Below, piece by piece: positions 1-9,796 of a DNA stretch of 64,000 nt (position 1 is its first letter; every line of letters starts with the position of its first letter). Origin of the DNA: Arachis hypogaea (lineage: Eukaryota > Streptophyta > Magnoliopsida > Fabales > Fabaceae); contig NC_092055.1 of assembly GCF_003086295.3 (NCBI RefSeq), positions 122,985,484 through 123,049,483 of the forward strand, given 5' to 3'. The notes beneath the pieces were generated by a model. It saw nothing but the letters and a program-made list of their open reading frames with translations, made no database searches and was not told where the DNA came from. The position numbers were made by a program, and so were the translations under genes.

Positions 1-48
1 AATAATAGTGCATTCCAATTAAATGAACATCATGTTAAAGAAAAGAAT

Positions 49-213
49 TTGGATCCTCTAAATTTTGAATTTTCACTTTAGAAGGTAAAGTATGATTTTT
101 CATCCTTAAATAATTTTTCTCTTATATTTTTTCTTAGTCCCACTTATGAAATAAATAGTAAAAGTTCACACTTTACTTTTTAAAGTAAAATTCAAACTTT
201 AGAGAATCTAAAT
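49..213. repeat. Fold-back MITE-like inverted repeat
   Basis: The left arm (ATCCTCTAAATTTTGAATTT near 53) and the right arm (ending AGAGAATCTAAA) are imperfect reverse complements, so the roughly 165-bp segment can fold into a long hairpin with no coding capacity. The core, with GTAAAGTATGATTTTT, resembles the inverted repeat at 24295-24453, which suggests one family. Target duplication was not resolved. Confidence 0.5.
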
Positions 214-387
214 CTTAAAAAAAAAGTGATACAGTGTCAAAGGTCTATTATTTATTACTATTTGAGGAGTAAAAATAATTCATGAATGGAAATTTGAGCT
301 GCTGAAAAGAGTTAGCTTCTTATTTGTATTTATGAGTAATTTCTGAATGAAAAAGTTTGGTAATTAAAAATTTTTAGTTATAATTAG

Positions 388-919
388 TGTTCATACCCTG
401 GCCCAATAAATAGGGCCCAAGATCTAAGCAAAGAAGCCCAACCCAAAGGGTTGGCCCTCCTCCAGTACCAGCCCTCATCCCAGAAGTCGGTACTAAACAC
501 GACCTGCTCCAAAGAAGTCGGATACGAGGGTTAGCTGGCAGATAACACTCATTCGAATGAGTAACTGCCCCTAGAAACTCTCTAACCACTTCAAGGAGCC
601 ATATCTTAACCTCCCTAAGATATGGGAACGGTTATCCGCCTAAAAAGGTGGCACTACTTCAGCGGTGGTTATTGGTTCACCACTATAAATACCCTGACTT
701 CCCTCAGGTATCACTAAGTCCAATACATTCTAAACCTGCTTATACCCTTGCTAACTTAGGCATCGGAGTGTCTTTGCAGGTACCACCCCCCATTCTTTCA
801 CACGTGCAAGTCGGACGGAGGAACACCGAGTTTCGGGCAAACGCGATAGTCTCCTCCCTCACACGTTTGGGCCTACCAACGTCATCCGGCCCACCAATCT
901 CTGGTTACCCACCGTAACA
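388..919 (+). repeat. 5' LTR
   Basis: 532-bp LTR beginning TGTTCATACC and ending CCGTAACA. It differs from the 3' LTR at three sites that I could find (near 479, 693 and 827). It carries the promoter for the element's genomic RNA. The short reading frames inside it also occur in the other LTR and are not genes. Confidence 0.95.
684..691 (+). promoter_or_regulatory. TATA box of the 5' LTR
   Basis: TATAAATA lies in the middle of the LTR, preceded by an ATTGG (CCAAT-box-like) motif about ten bases upstream. This is the expected position for a U3 promoter driving the full-length transcript. An identical motif sits in the 3' LTR at 9556-9563. Confidence 0.7.
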
Positions 920-920
920 T

Positions 921-938
921 TGGCGCCGTTGCCGGGGA
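921..938 (+). other. Primer binding site, tRNA-Asp type
   Basis: TGGCGCCGTTGCCGGGGA starts two bases after the end of the 5' LTR. It is complementary to the 3' end of plant tRNA-Asp as I remember it (ending CCCCGGCAACGGCGCCA). It would prime minus-strand DNA synthesis. Confidence 0.85.
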
Positions 939-957
939 CCCGAGAGATCAACCAGTG

Positions 958-3900
958 ATGGCGAAAAGATCCCCTGAAGAAGGTCATGTGGAGACAGATT
1001 CTGATCAAGAGAATTTGAACACCGGAAACAATGAAGCAGATCAGAACCTCCACCAGGAAGCTAATGATCAACATAGGGAAGGCACCTCCGGAATCAAAAA
1101 TCCGAAGGTGAACTCCTCGGAGGGGCGCGAATCAGAAAAAGAAGGACCCTCCCACACTAGTGAGCTTATGGGATTAATCCATAGCCGCCTCGAGCAGCTA
1201 GAACAGGAGCGGAAACGACAAAAGGAAGCTGAAAAGAACCTAAAAGAGGAGATGGAGCGACGAAAAGAGTTAGAAAGAAAACTCTTAAAATTAGAATCCT
1301 TCCTCAAAAGTCGGGATTCCCACGACGATAAAGAACATTCTCCCTTAGGAGAGAAAGATCCGTTTAGCGAGGACATAATGAGGGCAAAAGTTCCGAGAAA
1401 CTTTAGAAGCCCCGATATGGACCTCTACGATGGAACCACCGATCCAAAGCATCATCTGAGCAACTTTAAAAGTCGGATGTATCTGACCGACGCTTCTGAC
1501 GCTACGCGATGCAAAGCTTTTCCGACAACCTTGTCAAAAGCAGCGATGAAGTGGTTCGACAGCCTCCCTCCGAGGTCAATTACCAGTTTTGAAGACCTCT
1601 CAAGAAAGTTCTTGATGAGGTTCTCCATCCAGAAGGATAAAGTAAAGCATGCACCAAGTCTCCTGGGAATAAAACAGGAGGTCGGAGAGTCCTTACGGGC
1701 CTATATGGAAAGGTTCAACAAAGCATGTTTGGAGATTCAAGACCTGCCCACTGAAGCAGTCATCATGGGGCTAGTCAATGGTCTTAGAGAAGGTCCCTTC
1801 TCACAGTCCATATCAAAAAGACACCCCGCCTCTTTAAATGATGTACAGGAAAGAGCCGAAAAATACATCAATATGGAAGAAAACGCTAGGCTAAGAGACC
1901 CAAGTTTGCGACTCGGGCACCCTCCCTCAACGAAAGAGAGGGAGAGGGAAGCGAAGAAGAAGGAAGAGCTCGGCCTTGATAGGCCAAGAAAATATCACTC
2001 TTATACTCCATTGAAAGTCCCTGTAGTGGATGTATACAGAGAAATTTGTAACACCGAAAGGCTGCCTCCCCCCAGACCTATTAAGAATAAAAAAGGGGGA
2101 AGTCGCGGGGATTACTGTGAGTACCATAAGATATATGGGCACTCTACAAACGACTGTTACGACCTTAAAAATGTGATAGAAAAGCTGGCCAGAGAAGGTC
2201 GGCTTGACAGATATCTCATAGAAAGGTCGGACAGTCATGGAAAAAGAAAGCGAGATGATATGGACAAAAGAGACCCACCACCGCAAACTCCGGAAAGACA
2301 TATCCATATGATCTCAGGAGGGTTTGCAGGAGGGGGACTCACGAAATCCTCTCGTAAGAGACACCTCAAGAGAGTGTACCAGGTTGAAGAGGGGTCCTCC
2401 GACCTCCCAACCATTTCATTCACAAAGGAAGATGGGCGAGGAATAATCCCTGGGCACGACGACCCAGTGGTAATCACCATGATCCTGGCAAATGCCCATC
2501 TACACAGAACACTAGTAGACCAAGGAAGCTCGGCGGACATCCTATTCAAGCCCGCCTTCGACAAGCTAGGTTTAGACGAGAAAGAGTTGAGAGCCTACCC
2601 CGACACCTTGTACGGACTAGGTGACACGCCAATAAAGCCACTAGGATTTTTGCCCCTCCACACCACCTTTGGAAAGGGGGAGAAATCAAAGACTCTGAGT
2701 ATAGACTTCATAGTCATCGACGTGGGGTCGGCCTATAATGCTCTAATCGGCAGAGCTACCCTTAATCGACTCGGGGCGGTGGTATCGACACCCCACCTTT
2801 GCATGAAATTCCCGACCCCAGCAGGGATAGCAACGGTGAAGGGAGATCAGAAGCTAGCAAGAAAATGCTACAACGAAAGCCTAAACCTGAGAGGAAAAGG
2901 CAAAGAGGTTCACACAATAGAGCTCGGTGGAGCAAGGATTAAAGAAGAGCTGCGACCCCAGCCCGGGGGAAAAACCGAGGAGATTCAGGTCGGCAAAGAG
3001 GAAGGAAAAAATACTCACATAGGAGCCAACCTAAGGGAAACCTTAAGACAAGGGTTGACTAAGCTCCTAAAAGATAACTCCGATCTCTTCGCCTGGAAGG
3101 CCTCCGACATGCCTGGGATAGACCCCAAGCTCATGTCTCACAAGCTCTCGGTCTACTCAGGGTCCCGACCTGTGCAACAGAGAAGACGCAAGCTCGGCCC
3201 AGAACGAGCCCTAGTAGTAGAAGAACAAGTACAGGCGCTCCTAGAAGCCGGCTTCATCAAAGAAGTCAAATACCCAACATGGCTAGCCAATGTAGTGCTA
3301 GTCAAAAAACAAAATGGCAAATGGAGAATGTGCGTCGACTACACCGACTTAAATAAGGCATGTCCCAAGGACCCTTATCCACTACCAAGCATTGATGCCC
3401 TAGTAGACTCTAGCTCGGGTTATCAATACTTGTCGTTTATGGACGCCTACTCGGGATATAACCAAATCCCGATGTATGAACCAGACCAGGAAAAAACATC
3501 ATTCATCACGCCCAGAGCTAACTTTTGCTACGTGGTCATGCCATTTGGATTGAAAAATGCAGGGGCCACATATCAGAGGCTGATGAACAAGGTGTTTTCC
3601 CCTCACTTAGGAGACTTAATGGAAGTATACGTCGACGATATGTTGGTAAAGACCAAGAAGGAAGTCGACCTCTTGTCTGACCTCTCACAAGTCTTCGACA
3701 CCATAAGGTTGCACGGGATGAGACTAAATCCTGCAAAGTGCGCCTTCGCAGTGGAGGCAGGAAAATTTCTAGGATTCATGCTAACACAAAGAGGGATTGA
3801 AGCCAATCCCGACAAGTGTAGAGCTATCCTAGAGATGAAAAGCCCGACTTGTTTGAGAGAGGTCCAACAGCTGAATGGCCGACTAGCAGCTCTCTCCAGA

Positions 3901-6174
3901 TTTTTGGCAGGATCAGCACTAAGATCCCTTCCGCTGTTCTCCCTACTGAGAAAGGGGTATCAGTTTGAGTGGACTCCCGAATGCGAGGAGGCGTTCCAGG
4001 AGTTCAAAAAGTTTTTGACCCAGCCTCCTATCTTGACCCGACCTATAGCCGGAAAAGACCTCATCCTATACCTCTCCGTGGCAGACAGGGCTGTCTCAGC
4101 AGCCTTGATAAGAGAAGAGGAGGCCAGGCAACACCCAATCTACTTCATCAGTAAAGTTCTACAGGGCCCTGAGCTAAGGTACCACAAATTAGAAAAGTTC
4201 GCCTACTCCTTAGTAATAGCCTCTCGAAGGCTACGGCCTTACTTTCAGGCTCACACAATAAGAGTCCGCACGAATCAACCCATGAAGCAAATCCTCCAAA
4301 AAACGGATATTGCAGGAAGAATGGTACAATGGGCAATAGAGCTCTCCGAGTTCGACTTAAAGTATGAAACTCGGACGGCGATTAAAGCCCAGTGCCTCGC
4401 CGACTTCGTTGCCGAATATGCAGGGGATCAAGAGGACAAACCGACTACTTGGGAACTCTATGTGGATGGATCCTCCAATAAAACAGGAAGCGGCGCAGGC
4501 ATAATATTGGTAGATGAAAGGGGAACCCTGATAGAAGTTTCCCTCAAGTTCGAATTCCCAGCTTCAAATAATCAGGCAGAATACGAAGCCTTGATCGCAG
4601 GATTAAAGCTGGCTGAAGAAGTCGGTGCTACGAAAGTGATGGTATACAGTGACTCCCAAGTGGTGACCTCTCAAATAAGTGGGGAGTACCAGGCAAAAGA
4701 CCCAACTTTGAAAAGGTACTTGGAGAAAGCCTCGGAACTCTTGGGGCGCTTTGCAGAAACCGAGGTGAAGCACATAACTCGGGATCTAAACAGCAGAGCA
4801 GACGCCCTATCCAAGCTAGCAAGCACCAAGCCAGGAGGAAATAACAAAAGCCTGATTCAAGAGACTCTCCAGGAACCTTCAGTGGTAAAAATGGAAGACA
4901 CACTAGAAGTCCTTGAAGTGGTCGGATTGAACCTCGGATGGATGAACCCCTTAGTCGAATACCTAAAATTCGACATCCTCCCTAAGGAGGAAAAAGAAGC
5001 CCAAAAAATCCGAAGGGAAGCACAACACTATACCTTGGTGAAAAATGTTCTCTATAGAAGGGGGATATCAACACCATTGCTAAAGTGTGTGCCGACCTCA
5101 AAAACCACCGAGGTGTTGGAGGAGGTACACAGTGGAATCTGCGGGAATCATCTCGGAGCCAGGTCATTGGCCAGGAAAGTGATCCGAGCAGGATTCTACT
5201 GGTCAACCTTGCAGAAAGATGCCACAGAATTTGTGAAAAAGTGCCAACCATGTCAAATGCATGCAAATTTCCACGTGGCTCCCCCAGAAGAGCTCATTAG
5301 TATCACTTCTCCATGGCCCTTTGCAAAATGGGGAATGGATCTGTTAGGTCCTTTTCCCCAGGCGCCAGGACAAGTTAAATACCTAATAGTGGGAATAGAT
5401 TACTTCACAAAGTGGATAGAAGCAGAACCACTGGCCACCATCACTGCACAAAGAAGTCGAAGGTTCCTCTACAAAAATATCATCACAAGGTATGGGATAC
5501 CTTACTCCATCACTACAGATAATGGGACCCAGTTCACTGACTCCACCTTTAGAAGCCTGGTAGCCAGTATGAAAATAAAACACCAGTTCACCTCGGTGGA
5601 ACACCCACAAGCCAACGGGCAAGCCGAAGCAGCCAACAAAGTCATACTGGCAGGACTGAAGAAAAGATTACAAGATGCGAAAGGAGCTTGGGCTGAAGAG
5701 CTCCAACAAGTACTATGGGCTTACAGAACAACACCCCAATCCGCCACTGGAGAAGCGCCCTTCCGACTAGTCTATGGCGTAGAAGCAATGATCCCAATAG
5801 AGATCAATGAGCGAAGCCCAAGAGTGATTTTCCACGACGAGATCAGGAATATACAGGGGCACAAAGAAGAGCTCGACCTGCTCTCTGAAGTCCGAGAAGA
5901 AGCTCAAATAAGAGAAGCAGCGCTAAAACAAAGGATGACTACAAGATACAACAAAAAAGTCATTCGAAGGAATTTCACCCCTGACGACTTAGTCTTAATC
6001 AGAAACGACATTGGAGTCAACAAATCTGGGGAGGGAAAGCTCGCTGCTAATTGGAAAGGACCATACAAGATCGAGGAGGTCTTAGGAAAGGGCTATTATA
6101 AGGTGACCGACTTAGGCGGCACCGAGTTACCAAGGTCATGGCATGCTTGTAATATGAAAAGGTACTACAGCTAA
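958..6174 (+). CDS. Gag-pol polyprotein (Tat-lineage gypsy)
   Basis: An uninterrupted 1738-residue polyprotein, taken from the first ATG (958) after the primer site. Domains in order: a charged coiled-coil-rich N-terminus; retrotransposon gag (about 135-330); a degenerate zinc knuckle with CEYHKIYGHSTNDC (about 387-400); an aspartic protease with VDQGSSADIL (about 521); reverse transcriptase with the YVDDM active site (about 892); a worn first RNase H (about 1015-1160); a second archaeal-type RNase H starting LYVDGSS (about 1167-1290); integrase with an HHCC zinc finger (about 1390-1435) and a D,D,E core seen as GMDLLGPF, TDNGTQF and NGQAEAANK. It makes the particle, copies RNA into DNA and inserts it. 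Gag and pol share one frame with no obvious shift signal, so their ratio must be set another way. The protease has Gln where DG or DT is usual in the DxG motif. Confidence 0.95.
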   Translation: MAKRSPEEGHVETDSDQENLNTGNNEADQNLHQEANDQHREGTSGIKNPKVNSSEGRESEKEGPSHTSELMGLIHSRLEQLEQERKRQKEAEKNLKEEMERRKELERKLLKLESFLKSRDSHDDKEHSPLGEKDPFSEDIMRAKVPRNFRSPDMDLYDGTTDPKHHLSNFKSRMYLTDASDATRCKAFPTTLSKAAMKWFDSLPPRSITSFEDLSRKFLMRFSIQKDKVKHAPSLLGIKQEVGESLRAYMERFNKACLEIQDLPTEAVIMGLVNGLREGPFSQSISKRHPASLNDVQERAEKYINMEENARLRDPSLRLGHPPSTKEREREAKKKEELGLDRPRKYHSYTPLKVPVVDVYREICNTERLPPPRPIKNKKGGSRGDYCEYHKIYGHSTNDCYDLKNVIEKLAREGRLDRYLIERSDSHGKRKRDDMDKRDPPPQTPERHIHMISGGFAGGGLTKSSRKRHLKRVYQVEEGSSDLPTISFTKEDGRGIIPGHDDPVVITMILANAHLHRTLVDQGSSADILFKPAFDKLGLDEKELRAYPDTLYGLGDTPIKPLGFLPLHTTFGKGEKSKTLSIDFIVIDVGSAYNALIGRATLNRLGAVVSTPHLCMKFPTPAGIATVKGDQKLARKCYNESLNLRGKGKEVHTIELGGARIKEELRPQPGGKTEEIQVGKEEGKNTHIGANLRETLRQGLTKLLKDNSDLFAWKASDMPGIDPKLMSHKLSVYSGSRPVQQRRRKLGPERALVVEEQVQALLEAGFIKEVKYPTWLANVVLVKKQNGKWRMCVDYTDLNKACPKDPYPLPSIDALVDSSSGYQYLSFMDAYSGYNQIPMYEPDQEKTSFITPRANFCYVVMPFGLKNAGATYQRLMNKVFSPHLGDLMEVYVDDMLVKTKKEVDLLSDLSQVFDTIRLHGMRLNPAKCAFAVEAGKFLGFMLTQRGIEANPDKCRAILEMKSPTCLREVQQLNGRLAALSRFLAGSALRSLPLFSLLRKGYQFEWTPECEEAFQEFKKFLTQPPILTRPIAGKDLILYLSVADRAVSAALIREEEARQHPIYFISKVLQGPELRYHKLEKFAYSLVIASRRLRPYFQAHTIRVRTNQPMKQILQKTDIAGRMVQWAIELSEFDLKYETRTAIKAQCLADFVAEYAGDQEDKPTTWELYVDGSSNKTGSGAGIILVDERGTLIEVSLKFEFPASNNQAEYEALIAGLKLAEEVGATKVMVYSDSQVVTSQISGEYQAKDPTLKRYLEKASELLGRFAETEVKHITRDLNSRADALSKLASTKPGGNNKSLIQETLQEPSVVKMEDTLEVLEVVGLNLGWMNPLVEYLKFDILPKEEKEAQKIRREAQHYTLVKNVLYRRGISTPLLKCVPTSKTTEVLEEVHSGICGNHLGARSLARKVIRAGFYWSTLQKDATEFVKKCQPCQMHANFHVAPPEELISITSPWPFAKWGMDLLGPFPQAPGQVKYLIVGIDYFTKWIEAEPLATITAQRSRRFLYKNIITRYGIPYSITTDNGTQFTDSTFRSLVASMKIKHQFTSVEHPQANGQAEAANKVILAGLKKRLQDAKGAWAEELQQVLWAYRTTPQSATGEAPFRLVYGVEAMIPIEINERSPRVIFHDEIRNIQGHKEELDLLSEVREEAQIREAALKQRMTTRYNKKVIRRNFTPDDLVLIRNDIGVNKSGEGKLAANWKGPYKIEEVLGKGYYKVTDLGGTELPRSWHACNMKRYYS

Positions 6175-6872
6175 GAAGCGAACTCTACTCCCTGATGTAC
6201 TCTTTTCCCAGCTTCATGATTTTTTCCCAAAATCAAAGGGTTTTTTCTGGAGAAGGGTTTTTAACGAGGCATCATAGTAGGGGCTAAGGGAAATAAATTA
6301 TCAAAAGCCCTTAGTAGCAATAAGGTACCTCCTCAATTAATAAAGATCTTTTTCATTTTAAATATCTCTTTTAAATTCCCTTTTTATTTTTTTTCTACGA
6401 AACGCGCCGATTTAAGCTCGACAAAACGTGAAAATCCCATGAACCGACCTAGATGGTCGTCAGGATAAAACGACGAGGTACAAGTCGGCGTAAAGAGGCT
6501 ATAGAAGTCGATCATGATAAACTCGGAAGCAATCCGACTCATAGGTCGGAAAACGAAGCCGAGTAAAGCTAAAATGAATCGCAAAAGTAGCCTAAGTCAC
6601 GAAAAACTCAATAAAACAAAATTGAGTACTAGGAATAACAAAAAGAGATAAGGAAAAACTACGAAAGAATAGCAAGGCTGCCTTAAGAAAATTCAGAACC
6701 CTTATCCAAAAAAGGGTACTTATTTTTTAACTTACAATAACCCTTATAAAAAGGGGTATCATAAAGTGTTTTGTTTACGGCCCTAAAAGGCCAAAAAATT
6801 GTTCAAACACTACCAAAATAAATAAAGAGTTTAAAAAAGAGGGGCCCACAGGCCGGGCCCCAATAGCCAAAA
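6175..6872. other. Noncoding spacer between pol and the antisense ORF
   Basis: About 700 bp with no convincing reading frame on either strand. It contains AT-rich runs, and both the gag-pol frame and the antisense ORF end into it. It therefore probably holds the 3' processing signals of the antisense transcript. Confidence 0.6.
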
Positions 6873-8711
6873 TCACTTCTCAAGAGGATCACCACCAGCA
6901 GAGTCAAGGGGAACACCAGAAGCAGGAGTCGAAGAGGAAGTCGGAGGAGCGGTAGAGGAACTCGGAGCATCCTTGGAACGAGGAGGGGACTCTATGATCC
7001 TCTGACCCCGAGTCTTTAAATCAGACTCAGACTCCACCACGGGGACAGGAGGATCCACGATGGCACCATCAACTACAATCTTATCAGGGTCCAAAGGAGA
7101 AAGGTCCAAGTCAGGAGCAATAACTCCGACCTGTTCCTTGAAAATCCTCCAAGCCTCGTCAGCACCATCCGCAATAGAGTCCTCCAACTCGGTATAGGCC
7201 TTCCGAGCATTCAGCAAGTCATTCTTTACAGACACAAGATCAGCAAACAAACTGTTGTAGCTGGCTTGCGCTGCTTTCCTCAAATCCATCTCCATGTTGC
7301 ACTGGGCTTGCAACTTCTTCCCCTTCTCTCTGAGGCTGTCCCTCTCCTCCGTCAGTTTGGCGACTTTCCCCTCCAACTCCTTCTCATGCTCCTGATATAT
7401 ACGAAGCCTACCCTCCAGCTCCTCGACCCTCGAGGTCGTCCCTAAAGAGCTGATGGGAGTCTTCTCAAATATATCCAAGAGTTTGCCACAAACCCCCGCC
7501 GTCTTGAGACTCTCCTCAACCACAGTAGTGAGGTAGTGCCGAACAGAGACATCATCCATACTCATACGAGCATGAGGATAGATGTTCTTTCGGACGAACG
7601 CAAGAGCGTCCGCCTCACCAGTAGCGCCAGACTCTAAGGTCTTGCGCTTCTTTGGCTCTGGTTCAGGAGTAGGTCGGACGGGAGGGGGCGGCAGAGAAGA
7701 AGCAGAGGAAGAAATTACAATAGGTTGAGAGGAAGTCCCGACGTTCCGAGGAGGAGGAGGGGGAGAGACAACCATTCTAACACCTCCAGACCTGGCTCGA
7801 GACTTTGCCTTGGCTTCCTGAACCCTCTGGTAAGACTCTTGAGCATTTTTCTTTGCCATCTCTGCAAAAACAAAATGATAGCTAAAATCAGACAAAGTCG
7901 GTAAAAGAAATCGCAAGTCGGAAATAAGCAAGAAGTGCAAAAAGCTACCTAATTGTGGCTGGACAAAGGCCGGCGACCCCTGGAAAAATTTTTTAGTATC
8001 CAAGTATGGGGCCCTCCCCCACACTTCTCGGAGGAACCCCACAATGGCTACCTCGACCTCATTTAGGTCATCTAGACCATATTTCTCGCAGGGGGAGGCC
8101 TCCAGCCAATATAAAGGAAATCGGGGAGAGGAATGCTCATCCAGGAAAAAGGGGTGGTGACCCTCTACAGCTTGCACTTTGAAAAAGTAGTTCTTGAAGT
8201 CGTGAAAGGACTCGTCAAAAAGGGTAAAAAGCCTCCGACCTTGAATGGCTCGAAAGGACACCCACTGTTGCTTATTATTTAGCCCACTGAAGGGTTTGGT
8301 CATATGGAAAAGGTAAAAGAAAATCCTTAGAGAAGTCGGAAACTCTAGAGCCTGACTGATAAATTGATAAATTTTTAGAAAACCCCAAGAGTTGGGGTGA
8401 AGCTGGGTGGGAGCCACTCGGCAATGACGCAATACAGACATTTCAAACTCTGAAAAAGGGAGGAAAACGCCCAAACGAGTGACCATACTCTCATACATAA
8501 AAAAGAAATGAGGGGCCGTCTCGTCAGCCCTCCCGAAACAAACCCGGTCTTCTGGACCCGGGACTACCAACTCGTACTTGGGCTCATCTTCTTCAGAAGT
8601 ACAAATTCTATAGTGAGTACGAAGGTGGGTGATAAATTCAGTGTCAACAGAGGGCTCCTCCCCTAGAACCGTAACGTCTACCCACTGGGAGAGAGCATCT
8701 ACGGAAGCCAT
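6873..8711 (-). CDS. Antisense ORF of the Tat element (gypsy-type putative transposon protein)
   Basis: A 612-residue ORF on the strand opposite gag-pol. The N-terminal half (about 1-260), with segments such as SVDTEFITHLRTHYRI and WGFLKIYQFISQA, resembles the plant family annotated as putative gypsy-type transposon protein (Pfam Transposase_28). A basic, proline- and serine-rich linker follows, then a heptad-rich coiled coil (about 425-540) and an acidic, Ser/Pro-rich tail. Extra ORFs here, some antisense, are known in Tat elements such as Grande; their function is unknown. An 87-nt stretch (7862-7948) has GT-AG ends and may be an in-frame intron; without it the protein is 583 residues. A TATA box lies upstream on the same strand. 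There is no internal stop, so the reading frame has been maintained. Confidence 0.8.
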   Translation of the reverse strand: MASVDALSQWVDVTVLGEEPSVDTEFITHLRTHYRICTSEEDEPKYELVVPGPEDRVCFGRADETAPHFFFMYESMVTRLGVFLPFSEFEMSVLRHCRVAPTQLHPNSWGFLKIYQFISQALEFPTSLRIFFYLFHMTKPFSGLNNKQQWVSFRAIQGRRLFTLFDESFHDFKNYFFKVQAVEGHHPFFLDEHSSPRFPLYWLEASPCEKYGLDDLNEVEVAIVGFLREVWGRAPYLDTKKFFQGSPAFVQPQLGSFLHFLLISDLRFLLPTLSDFSYHFVFAEMAKKNAQESYQRVQEAKAKSRARSGGVRMVVSPPPPPRNVGTSSQPIVISSSASSLPPPPVRPTPEPEPKKRKTLESGATGEADALAFVRKNIYPHARMSMDDVSVRHYLTTVVEESLKTAGVCGKLLDIFEKTPISSLGTTSRVEELEGRLRIYQEHEKELEGKVAKLTEERDSLREKGKKLQAQCNMEMDLRKAAQASYNSLFADLVSVKNDLLNARKAYTELEDSIADGADEAWRIFKEQVGVIAPDLDLSPLDPDKIVVDGAIVDPPVPVVESESDLKTRGQRIIESPPRSKDAPSSSTAPPTSSSTPASGVPLDSAGGDPLEK

Positions 8712-8997
8712 TTTCTTTTCTTAAAAAAGGGGGTGACAAGAAACCTACAAAAGAAAAGAAAAATCAACACACGGTCTCTAAGGGAAGGGGCACGGAACTA
8801 AAGCCTACAAACCAAATCTACCTACAAGATAAAGGCACGCAAATAGAAAACATGTCACAGAAGGGAAAAAACTAACCTTTGAGTCTGAAATCAAGACAGG
8901 AGGAAGTAAGAACCTTCGAAACGCAACAATACAGCACGAACAAATGCAAGGGAAATTTGAAAGATTGCAGAAACGAAACAACGAAAGAGAGGGAAAG

Positions 8998-9005
8998 TAT
9001 TTATA
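8998..9005 (-). promoter_or_regulatory. Candidate TATA box for the antisense ORF
   Basis: On the minus strand the sequence reads CTTTATAAATAC, a good TATA box about 290 bases upstream of the antisense ORF's ATG. It suggests that the antisense gene has its own promoter inside the element rather than relying on an LTR. Inferred from sequence only. Confidence 0.45.
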
Positions 9006-9224
9006 AAGACGTTAGGGGCATAATGGTAAAATGGGGGCAGTCATTAATGAAGATGCACCGTTACCAAGGCCATTAAATCTCTACGCACACCCCTAACGGA
9101 CATGACGCTTGATTAGACGTAACTGTCAGAACCGAAAGGTCAAGAAAGATCACGTCGGTTCCTAAACCATCACGTCGGTCCTCCTGCAAATCGGCCAAAA
9201 CCCCGAGTTGAATACTCGAACCCA

Positions 9225-9259
9225 ACTCTTAAAAAGAAATTGGGCTCGAGTAGGGGCAC
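9225..9259 (+). other. Polypurine-tract region
   Basis: The stretch just upstream of the 3' LTR contains AAAAAGAAATTGGG and then GAGTAGGGGCAC abutting the LTR. This is where the plus-strand primer should lie. The purine run is interrupted, so the exact tract is uncertain. Confidence 0.4.
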
Positions 9260-9791
9260 TGTTCATACCCTGGCCCAATAAATAGGGCCCAAGATCTAAG
9301 CAAAGAAGCCCAACCCAAAGGGTTGGCCCTCCTCCAGTACCAGCCCTCGTCCCAGAAGTCGGTACTAAACACGACCTGCTCCAAAGAAGTCGGATACGAG
9401 GGTTAGCTGGCAGATAACACTCATTCGAATGAGTAACTGCCCCTAGAAACTCTCTAACCACTTCAAGGAGCCATATCTTAACCTCCCTAAGATATGGGAA
9501 CGGTTATCCGCCTAAAAAGGTGGCACTACTTCAGCGGTGGTTATTGGTTCACCACTATAAATACTCTGACTTCCCTCAGGTATCACTAAGTCCAATACAT
9601 TCTAAACCTGCTTATACCCTTGCTAACTTAGGCATCGGAGTGTCTTTGCAGGTACCACCCCCCATTCTTTCACACGTGCAAGTCGGACGGAGGAACACTG
9701 AGTTTCGGGCAAACGCGATAGTCTCCTCCCTCACACGTTTGGGCCTACCAACGTCATCCGGCCCACCAATCTCTGGTTACCCACCGTAACA
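9260..9791 (+). repeat. 3' LTR
   Basis: 532 bp, nearly identical to 388-919 and ending CCGTAACA. It is followed directly by the ATTAG target duplicate. Confidence 0.95.
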
Positions 9792-9796
9792 ATTAG

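Larger units (their letters stand above)
388..9791 (+). mobile_element. Complete Ty3/gypsy LTR retrotransposon, Tat lineage
   Basis: This 9404-bp element is bounded by two 532-bp direct LTRs that start TG and end CA. It is flanked by the 5-bp target duplication ATTAG (383-387 and 9792-9796). Order: LTR, tRNA-Asp-type primer site, gag-pol in one frame, about 700 bp of noncoding DNA, a long antisense ORF, LTR. A second (archaeal-type) RNase H behind the usual one and an extra ORF between pol and the 3' LTR are hallmarks of the Tat lineage. I counted three substitutions between the LTRs (about 0.6%); at the customary plant rate of 1.3e-8 per site per year this is about 0.2 million years. No frameshift or stop breaks gag-pol, so it may be autonomous. 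Confidence 0.95.

Noticed and set aside
648..917. 89-codon ORF in the 5' LTR, repeated in the 3' LTR
   Set aside because: It lies in the LTR's promoter and leader region and is duplicated only because LTRs are. No family match and poor coding character.
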